Shown here one piece after another: positions 57,989-64,000 of a stretch of 64,000 bases of DNA. Under the pieces are notes generated by a model. The model did no database searches. It worked only from the letters and a program-made list of their open reading frames with translations, and was not told the DNA's origin. Both the position numbers and the translations under genes were made by a program. Source of the stretch: DASVBE01 sp963770375 (GTDB lineage: Bacteria > Actinomycetota > Actinomycetes > Streptosporangiales > Streptosporangiaceae); assembly GCA_963770375.1 (NCBI GenBank), contig CAVYPM010000003.1, positions 12,181-76,180 of the forward strand, written 5' to 3'. How positions within the stretch are numbered: the stretch's first letter is position 1; each line of letters begins with the position of its first letter.

Positions 57989-60691
57989 GTGATCGGCCAT
58001 CGTCGGATCATGGTGATTCGTGTCCCCGGGCCATGTGCGTACGCTGGCCTGGTGGCACCGGCAGCACCGGCAAACCCGCAGCTGATCGACCGGGGTGCGC
58101 TGCTCGCTGCGCTGGACCGCGCGGCGGCGCGGCAGGTGACGGTTATCTCGGCCCCGGCGGGCAGCGGGAAGACCTCGCTGCTGCGCGCCTGGGTCAGCCG
58201 GCTGGATCAGCCCTGCCGCCTGGCCACGCTGACGGTGCGGCGGGATCAGCAGGACGCCCAGCAGTTCTGGCTAGCCGTGCTGCACGCTATCCGCCAGGCC
58301 AGCGACCACCCCAGCACGCCGGAACCGCCTGCCCCGACGCCCGCCTTCAACGGGCCAGCGATGGTGAACCGGGTGCGGTCCGAGCTGGCCAGCGATCCCG
58401 GCCCCCGTGTCCTGGTGATCGACGATCTGCACGAGCTGACCGCACCGGATGCGCTGGCCCAGCTCACCGGGCTGCTGACGGATCTGCCCGAGGGCGTGCA
58501 CGCCGTCCTGGCCACCCGCCGTGATCTCCCGCTGCGCCTGCATCAGGTGCGCCTGGCCGGCGAGCTTGCCGAGATCCGCGCGGCCGACCTGCGCTTCACC
58601 AGGGACGAGACCCGTGCGCTGATCGATGCCGCGGGCATCGCACTATCGGAGTCCGGGACAGCGCTGCTGCACGAGCGGACCGAGGGGTGGGCGGCGGGCC
58701 TTCGCCTGGCGGTGATCGCGCTGACCGGCCATCCCGACCCGGAGCGGTTCGTCGCGGAGTTCTCCGGGAGCAACCGCACGGTCGCCGAGTACCTGATCGC
58801 CGAGATGCTGGACCGCCAGCCCGCCGGGGTCCAGCAGCTGCTGCTGCGCACCTCGATCCTGGACCGGGTCAACGGGGAGCTGGCCGATTTGCTGACCGGC
58901 CGCGCCGGCGCAGAGCGGACCCTGCTGGACCTCGAGGACGCCAACGCGTTCGTGGTCTCGCTCGACCCGGGCCGGACCTGGTTCCGCTACCACCACCTGT
59001 TCGCCGACCTGCTGCGGCTGGAGCTGCGCCGGACCCAGCCGGAAGAACTCCCCGGGCTGCACCGCACGGCCGCGCGGTGGCTCGGCGAGCACGGTGAGGC
59101 GGCCGACGCCATCCGGCACACCCAGGCGGCGGGCGACTGGGCCGAGGCCGCCCGGATGCTCGCCGACGAGGCGTTCAGCCTCACCAACGACGGGCAGGTG
59201 CAGACGATCGCGGCGCTGCTCCAGGCGTTCCCGCCGGGCGCGGATCATCCCGAGCTGGCCCTGGTGCGCGGCGGGGTCGCCCTGCTCCAGGGCCGTCTCG
59301 ACGAGGCCGCCGCGCACCTGGCCGTGGCCAGTTCCTACGCCGCCACGGCGCCCGCCGGGCGGCAGGGACGGCTGCGGGTGGCGATCGCGGCGGTCCGGCT
59401 GTCCCTGGCCCGGCGGCGCGGCGACCTGGCCGAGGTCAGCGAACTGGCCAGCATTCTGGACTCCCCGCTCAGCGGCGGCTCCGCCGGGGACATCTCGCTG
59501 GACAGCGACCTCCGCGTGGTGGCGCTGATGAACCTGGGCATCATGGAGGCGTGGTCCCTGGGTCATCCCGACGCGGAACGCCACCTGCAGCAGGGCGCCG
59601 AGCTGGCAAGGCAGATCGGCCGGACCTACCTCGAGGTCGCCTGCCTGGCGCAGGCCGGGTTCGCGTCGAAGGTCCGCCCGTTCGCCGTCACCCGCCGTCG
59701 CTGCCAGGAGGCGATAGAGCTCGCTGACCGGCACGGCTGGGGCGCGGATCCGATCGTCGCGCCCGCGCTGATCACCCTGGCCGGCAGCCTGGCCTGGACC
59801 GGTGAGTTCGGTGAAAGCGAGCGATGGCTGCGGCGGGCGGCGACGGCCCTGCAGTCCGACGCCGGGCCGGGCATCACGCTGCTGCTGCACCACGCGCGGG
59901 CCACGCTGCTCGCCGGGCGCGAGCGGCACCGCGAGGCGATCGAAGAGCTCAGCGCCGCCGAAGACCTGCGCTCGCAGCTGACCGGATCACACGCGCTGGC
60001 CAGCCAGGTGACGGGCTGGCGGCTGGCCACGCTGGCCCGGGCCGGCCGGGCCGGCGAAGCCCGCGCCAGCCTGGCGGCCATCGGCGACGACCGTGCCGCA
60101 TCCGGTGAAGTGGCCAGCGCCCGCGCGGCGATCTGCCTCGCCGAAGGCAACCCGGCCGCAGCCCTGGAAGCGGCGCAAGCGGTCCTGGACGGCACGGCGC
60201 CGGTCATCGGTTACGTCACGGTCGTCGAGGCCCAGCTGCGGGCCGGGCTGGCGCACCGTGCGCTCGGCGATCAGCAGGCGGCGGGCCAGGCCGCCGAGCG
60301 CGCCCTGGCGCTGGCCGAGGCGGACCGGCTCGTGCTGCCGTTCGTGATGACGGGATCAGAACCGCTGCTGGCGGCGCTGCCGCGGCACGAGACCGCGCAC
60401 GCCGCGCTGCTCGCCGGCCTCCTCGATGTCCTGCACGGCACCGCCGCGGCGCCCGCGAACCCGCCCCCGGTGCCGCCCGCGGAGCAGCTCAGTCCCAGCG
60501 AGTTCCGGGTGCTGGGGTATCTCCCGACCAACCTCTCGCGGCCGGAGATCGCCCGCGAGCTGTCGGTATCGGTCAACACCGTCAACACCCACATGCGGAA
60601 CATCTACGCCAAGCTCCAGGCCCGGAACCGGACCGCCGCGGTGCGTCGCGCCCGGGAACTGCGGCTGCTGGCAGCTAACCGTAATCCGTGA
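57989..60691 (+). CDS. MalT-like LuxR-family ATP-dependent regulator
   Basis: 900 aa from ATG 57989 (ATG 58010 also possible). Walker A SAPAGSGKTSLL (54-65), Walker B VLVIDDLHEL near 149-158, the STAND helical segment WFRYHHLFADLLRLELRR typical of MalT, a long TPR-like region (about 400-820), and the C-terminal LuxR HTH LSPSEFRVLGYLPTNLSRPE then LSVSVNTVNTHMRNIYAKLQ. MalT-type activators bind an inducer and ATP. It is followed by a 76-aa protein, an SDR and an ABC exporter on the same strand, its likely targets. Confidence 0.9.
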   Translation: MIGHRRIMVIRVPGPCAYAGLVAPAAPANPQLIDRGALLAALDRAAARQVTVISAPAGSGKTSLLRAWVSRLDQPCRLATLTVRRDQQDAQQFWLAVLHAIRQASDHPSTPEPPAPTPAFNGPAMVNRVRSELASDPGPRVLVIDDLHELTAPDALAQLTGLLTDLPEGVHAVLATRRDLPLRLHQVRLAGELAEIRAADLRFTRDETRALIDAAGIALSESGTALLHERTEGWAAGLRLAVIALTGHPDPERFVAEFSGSNRTVAEYLIAEMLDRQPAGVQQLLLRTSILDRVNGELADLLTGRAGAERTLLDLEDANAFVVSLDPGRTWFRYHHLFADLLRLELRRTQPEELPGLHRTAARWLGEHGEAADAIRHTQAAGDWAEAARMLADEAFSLTNDGQVQTIAALLQAFPPGADHPELALVRGGVALLQGRLDEAAAHLAVASSYAATAPAGRQGRLRVAIAAVRLSLARRRGDLAEVSELASILDSPLSGGSAGDISLDSDLRVVALMNLGIMEAWSLGHPDAERHLQQGAELARQIGRTYLEVACLAQAGFASKVRPFAVTRRRCQEAIELADRHGWGADPIVAPALITLAGSLAWTGEFGESERWLRRAATALQSDAGPGITLLLHHARATLLAGRERHREAIEELSAAEDLRSQLTGSHALASQVTGWRLATLARAGRAGEARASLAAIGDDRAASGEVASARAAICLAEGNPAAALEAAQAVLDGTAPVIGYVTVVEAQLRAGLAHRALGDQQAAGQAAERALALAEADRLVLPFVMTGSEPLLAALPRHETAHAALLAGLLDVLHGTAAAPANPPPVPPAEQLSPSEFRVLGYLPTNLSRPEIARELSVSVNTVNTHMRNIYAKLQARNRTAAVRRARELRLLAANRNP

Positions 60692-60750
60692 TCTGCAGTC
60701 ACCTGATCTGGGTGAGTACCTCTCACCTGCCCGGGTCCGACGATGGCGCC

Positions 60751-60981
60751 ATGGACCCCGCGCCCGCCCGCTACGCGATCAGGATCCGCGGGCACCTCGG
60801 CGCCACCGTGCTGTCGGCCTTCCCGCTCATGGCGGCGGACCGGCAGGGCGCTGACACCGTCCTGACCGGCCTTCTGGATCACTCGGCGCTGTACGGCGCC
60901 CTGGCTCAGATCGAGGCGCTCGGTCTCGACCTTGTCGAGGTCCGCCAGGTCCCCGGCGGCAGCGACACGCTGTCGCCATGA
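60751..60981 (+). CDS. 76-aa conserved hypothetical protein
   Basis: MDPAPARYAIRIRGHLGATV, LSAFPLMAADRQGADTVLTG, then LLDHSALYGALAQIEALGLD: a compact beta-alpha-beta-like small protein with a DHSALYGxLxxIExLGLxLxEV pattern seen in many small actinomycete proteins next to LuxR regulators, as I recall. No catalytic motif. ATG 60751 is taken instead of an upstream frame start at 60688, as conservation begins there. Function unknown. Confidence 0.68.
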   Translation: MDPAPARYAIRIRGHLGATVLSAFPLMAADRQGADTVLTGLLDHSALYGALAQIEALGLDLVEVRQVPGGSDTLSP

Positions 60982-61006
60982 CCCGCCGGCGTTTCATACT
61001 GGGGTG

Positions 61007-62005
61007 GTGGCGGATACGGGCCGGGTTCTGGTGACTGGGGCGGCAGGGAAGGTCGGGCAGGCGTTCATCGGGAGGCTGCTCGCCTCCACCGAGGATCGTT
61101 TCGCCGGGTTCACGGTCCGGGCACTGTGCCACAACCGGGTACTGCCGGCCGGCCCGCGCCTCGAGGTCGTGACCGGATCCATCGACCAGCCCGGGACCGC
61201 GGGCCGGGCGCTGGAGGGTGTCACGCATGTGGTGCACCTGGCCACCAGCAAGGAAACGCCCGCGACCATCATGGACGTGGCGGTCAAGGGCCTGTTCTGG
61301 CTGCTGGAGGGCTGCCGGGCCAGCCCGGTGTTCCGGCAGTTCATCCTGATCGGCGGGGACGCGGCGATGGGCCACTTCTTCTACCCGCACCCGGTCCCGG
61401 TGACCGAGACCCAGCCGCACAGCGCCTACCCGGGCTGCTATGCGCTGTCCAAGGTGCTGGAGGAGGTGATGGCCGAGCAGTACGGGATCCAGTACGACCT
61501 GAACGTCTGCTGCCTGCGGGCGCCGTGGGTGATGGAGAAGGATGACTTCCGGTATCAGCTGTCGTTCGGCGACGATGTGTTCGGCGGCCCGCGGTGGCGG
61601 GACCTCGTCGGCGCGGAACGGGCCGACGCCTACGCCGCGTCCGGCACCGTGCCGGTGATGCTGGACGAGGAGGGCCGCCCGGTCCGGCGGAATTTCGTCC
61701 ATGTCGATGATCTCGCCGACGCGATCCTGTGTGCGATGGACCACCCCGCGGCCCGCCGCCAGACCTTCAATATCTGCATGGATGAGCCGGTCGACTACGG
61801 CGAGCTTGGCGCCTACCTGACCCAGTCCCGCGGCCTGCCCACCGTCGGCGTGCGAACGCCCTACCACTCGACCTGGCTGGACAACACCAAGGCCAGATTC
61901 CTGCTCGGCTGGCGGCCGCGCTATGACCTGCGGCGCATGACCGACGAAGCCTGGGACTACAAGCGCGCCCCCGGCGACCCCCGCGTGATCTGGTATCCGG
62001 GCTGA
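61007..62005 (+). CDS. NAD(P)-dependent epimerase/dehydratase family SDR
   Basis: 332 aa from GTG 61007 (GTG 61004 one codon before). GAAGKVGQAFIGRLL (GxxGxxG) at about 9-23, catalytic Tyr145/Lys149 in CYALSKVLEE, and NFVHVDDLADAILCAMDHPA, TFNICMDEPVDYGELGAYLT as in sugar-nucleotide epimerases. The middle insert (QLSFGDDVFGGPRWRDLVGA) is not typical. ATG of the ABC exporter overlaps its stop by one base (TGATG), so the two are coupled: the enzyme may make or modify the exported molecule. Confidence 0.87.
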   Translation: MADTGRVLVTGAAGKVGQAFIGRLLASTEDRFAGFTVRALCHNRVLPAGPRLEVVTGSIDQPGTAGRALEGVTHVVHLATSKETPATIMDVAVKGLFWLLEGCRASPVFRQFILIGGDAAMGHFFYPHPVPVTETQPHSAYPGCYALSKVLEEVMAEQYGIQYDLNVCCLRAPWVMEKDDFRYQLSFGDDVFGGPRWRDLVGAERADAYAASGTVPVMLDEEGRPVRRNFVHVDDLADAILCAMDHPAARRQTFNICMDEPVDYGELGAYLTQSRGLPTVGVRTPYHSTWLDNTKARFLLGWRPRYDLRRMTDEAWDYKRAPGDPRVIWYPG

Positions 62006-63897
62006 TGACGGTCCGCGATCCGCTTCCTGCGGCCGCCGGCGGGAGCCCGGCCGCGGCCGCCGGTGCGAACCGGGCCACCTTCCGCCGGGTGCTGCCGCTG
62101 TTCCGCCCCTACAGGACCCAGGTTGCGGCCGTCGTCGCGCTGATCGTGGTGACCTCCACGATCGGGATCATCAACCCGCTGCTGATCCAGAAGGTGTTCA
62201 ACGACGCGCTGTTTGTCCAGGGCGGCCCGAACGTCCAGCTGCTCGTCATCCTCGTCGCCATCATGGCCGCTATCCCGATCGTCAACGGCGCCATCGGCAT
62301 CCTGCAGACGTACGAGACCACCCGCGTCGGCCAGCTGGTCATGCGGGACCTGCGCGACCGGCTCTACGCGCACCTGCAGACGCTCCCGCTCGCCTTCTTC
62401 ACCGGCACCAAGACCGGCGAGATCCAGTCCCGGCTGGCCAACGATGTGGGCGGGGTCCAGTCGGTGGTCACCACCACTGCCTCGACCATCCTGGCCAACG
62501 TCGTCATCTTCATCTCCACCATCGTCGCGATGCTCATCCTCAGCTGGCAGCTGACGATCGTGGCGGTCATCACCGTGCCGGCGTTCTTCTGGCTGACGAA
62601 GATGGTCGGCGAGCGGCGCCGCCAGGTGGCGCGCTCGACCCAGGAGTCGCTGGCGGCGATGAGCGCCCTGTCCGAGGAAACCCTGTCGGTATCCGGGGTG
62701 CTGCTGGCGAAGGTGTTCGGCAACCAGGCGCGCGACACCGCCCGTTATCACGAGGAGAACCAGCGCCTGGCCGGCCTGGAAGTCCGCCAGCAGATGATCG
62801 GCCAGAGTTTCTACGCGATCGTGCAGTCGTTCCTGTCGATCACCCCGGCTGCGGTCTACCTGATCGCCGGCCTGCTGCTGGCGCACGGCACGACCATCTC
62901 CGCGGGCACCATCGTCGCGTTCACCACGCTGCAGACCCGCCTGTACTTCCCGATCGGGCAGCTGCTGCAGGTGTCGGTGGAACTGCGATCGTCCCTGGCC
63001 CTGTTCGACCGGGTCTTCGAGTACCTGGACGTGGTCCCGGACATCGTCGATGCCCCCGACGCGGTGGATCTGCCGGCGATCAGCAGCGGCGGCCGGGTGG
63101 CTCTGCGGGATGTCTCCTTCAGCTACCCCGGCGCGTCCGCGGGCGCGCTAGCGGGCGTCAGCCTCGAAGCCGACCCCGGCCAGCTCGTGGCGCTGGTCGG
63201 GCCGAGCGGGGCCGGCAAGACCACCATCAGCTACCTGATCCCGCGGCTGTACGACGTCACGGACGGCTCGGTCCAGATCGACGGCGTCGACGTGCGGCAC
63301 GCACGCCAGGCGTCGCTGGCGGCCGCCATCGGCTTCGTGACCCAGGAGAGCTACCTCTTCCACGACAGCATCCTGGCCAACATCCGCTACGGCCGTCCCG
63401 CCGCCTCCCTGGCGGAGGTTGAGGAAGCCGCCCGGGCGGCGTACATCCACGACCGGATCATGGAGTTCTCCGACGGCTACGACACGATCGTGGGCGAGCG
63501 AGGCTACCGCCTGTCCGGCGGCGAGAAACAGCGCCTGGCCATCGCACGGGTCCTGCTGCACGATCCCCGCATCCTGATCCTGGATGAGGCGACCTCGGCG
63601 CTCGACACGGCCAGCGAACGCGAGGTCCAGAACGCCCTCGATGCCCTCATGGGGTCACGGACCACCATCGCCATCGCCCATCGCCTGTCCACCATCGTCA
63701 ACGCCGACATCATCAACGTCATCAGCGCCGGCCGCGTGGTGGAATCCGGTACGCACCGGTCCCTGCTGCGCCAGGACGGCGTGTACGCCTCGCTGTACCA
63801 GGAGCAGTTCGAAGGCGGCAAGATCCAATGGCGCTGCCCCGACGGCGACATCCTGGCTGACGGCAGCATCCGGCACCGGCAGACGCAGCCTGCGTAG
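62005..63897 (+). CDS. ABC exporter, fused membrane-ATPase half-transporter
   Basis: 630 aa, one gene with TM domain (about 30-335, six helices) and nucleotide-binding domain. Walker A GPSGAGKT (399-406), Q-loop FVTQESYLFHDS, signature LSGGEKQR (503-510), Walker B ILILDEAT (523-530) and the H-loop AHRLSTIVNAD are all intact. The family is the MsbA-like multidrug/lipid exporter class and functions as a homodimer. It directly follows the epimerase-type SDR with a one-base overlap. Substrate unknown; the coupled SDR suggests a modified lipid or glycoside. Confidence 0.93.
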   Translation: MTVRDPLPAAAGGSPAAAAGANRATFRRVLPLFRPYRTQVAAVVALIVVTSTIGIINPLLIQKVFNDALFVQGGPNVQLLVILVAIMAAIPIVNGAIGILQTYETTRVGQLVMRDLRDRLYAHLQTLPLAFFTGTKTGEIQSRLANDVGGVQSVVTTTASTILANVVIFISTIVAMLILSWQLTIVAVITVPAFFWLTKMVGERRRQVARSTQESLAAMSALSEETLSVSGVLLAKVFGNQARDTARYHEENQRLAGLEVRQQMIGQSFYAIVQSFLSITPAAVYLIAGLLLAHGTTISAGTIVAFTTLQTRLYFPIGQLLQVSVELRSSLALFDRVFEYLDVVPDIVDAPDAVDLPAISSGGRVALRDVSFSYPGASAGALAGVSLEADPGQLVALVGPSGAGKTTISYLIPRLYDVTDGSVQIDGVDVRHARQASLAAAIGFVTQESYLFHDSILANIRYGRPAASLAEVEEAARAAYIHDRIMEFSDGYDTIVGERGYRLSGGEKQRLAIARVLLHDPRILILDEATSALDTASEREVQNALDALMGSRTTIAIAHRLSTIVNADIINVISAGRVVESGTHRSLLRQDGVYASLYQEQFEGGKIQWRCPDGDILADGSIRHRQTQPA

Positions 63898-63925
63898 CGA
63901 CCCGCCAGTACGGGCGGCGGCCGGC

Positions 63926-64000
63926 TTAGTACCCGGCGGCGGGGTCGACCAGGCCCTCCAGCGGCCGGCCGGCGGCGAACGCGGCCACGTTGCGGCCGAT
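63926..64000 (-). CDS. D-2-hydroxyacid dehydrogenase, C-terminal end only
   Basis: 25 codons at the window edge read NVAAFAAGRPLEGLVDPAAG followed by Tyr and TAA (63926-63928). This end, with AAGRPLEGLVDPxAGY, is very common in actinomycete D-2-hydroxyacid dehydrogenases. The rest lies outside the window. It converges on the ABC exporter gene with a 28-bp gap. Confidence 0.55.
   Translation of the reverse strand: MGRNVAAFAAGRPLEGLVDPAAGY

Overview
The window is very GC-rich DNA (most third codon positions are G or C) with GTG starts, dense overlapping operons, many TetR-family regulators, LAL/LuxR regulators, an ECF41-type sigma factor, a deazaflavin (F420)-type reductase and a CYP124-like P450. 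This points to a soil actinomycete with a large chromosome. A Streptosporangiales-like lineage is plausible, but nothing here fixes the genus. No rRNA, tRNA, CRISPR array, integrase, transposase or phage gene was found. The content is chromosomal accessory and secondary-metabolism-flavoured DNA with a few core functions (metX-metY, smpB).

Layout. 1-5.9 kb: end of an SRPBCC gene running in frame into an SDR; an ECF41 sigma factor coupled to its epimerase partner behind a recognisable ECF41-type promoter; a DUF445 membrane protein; an epoxide-hydrolase-like enzyme. 5.9-12.1 kb: CYP124-like P450 with a KstR-like box, a 69-aa protein, a lipoprotein hydrolase, LtrA, a SAM methyltransferase, and an OsmC-FAD monooxygenase operon. 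12.2-16.5 kb: sulfur module metX-metY-CoA-binding protein, an AlkZ-like winged-helix protein and a 36-aa ORF. 16.6-26.0 kb: VOC protein; a tyrosinase with a separately encoded C-terminal domain; a CutR-like response regulator whose likely kinase lies 5.4 kb away; a GT-C-type membrane glycosyltransferase; a TetR-ABC exporter operon. 26-41 kb: three DHA2-type MFS exporters, each paired with its own TetR gene and visible palindromic operators; also an aminotransferase, a MerR regulator, a secreted beta-propeller protein, a LAL regulator and a methyltransferase. 41-49 kb: two gene remnants (the other is at 31.7 kb), a NarL-type two-component operon, two beta-propeller enzymes, an M13 metallopeptidase and a kinase-fold phosphotransferase. 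49-55 kb: a divergent smpB, an SDR without the usual catalytic Tyr/Lys, a USP/zinc-ribbon pair divergent from an XRE-STAND-WD40 protein, and a GYD protein. 55-64 kb: OsmC, phosphotransferase, F420-type reductase and esterase genes; a MalT-like regulator, a 76-aa protein, an SDR and an ABC exporter in a row; and the tail of a hydroxyacid dehydrogenase.

A strong theme is single-base frame changes inside otherwise intact genes: the sigma factor, a methyltransferase, the metX 5' end, tyrosinase, an ABC permease, a beta-propeller protein, an MFS tail, a TetR tail, a phosphotransferase and an F420-type reductase. They fall in or near short G/C runs and both sides still read as well-conserved protein. 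Indel errors in the sequence are therefore more likely than mass gene decay. I give the spans of such genes as the combined reading frames.

How the parts may work together: most of the window pairs a regulator with the exporter or enzyme next to it. The most thought-provoking link is copper/redox. A type-3 copper tyrosinase and a detached Cys/His-bearing tyrosinase C-terminal-type protein sit beside a CutR-like regulator, and the candidate CutS-like kinase has a short Cys/His-rich sensor loop.
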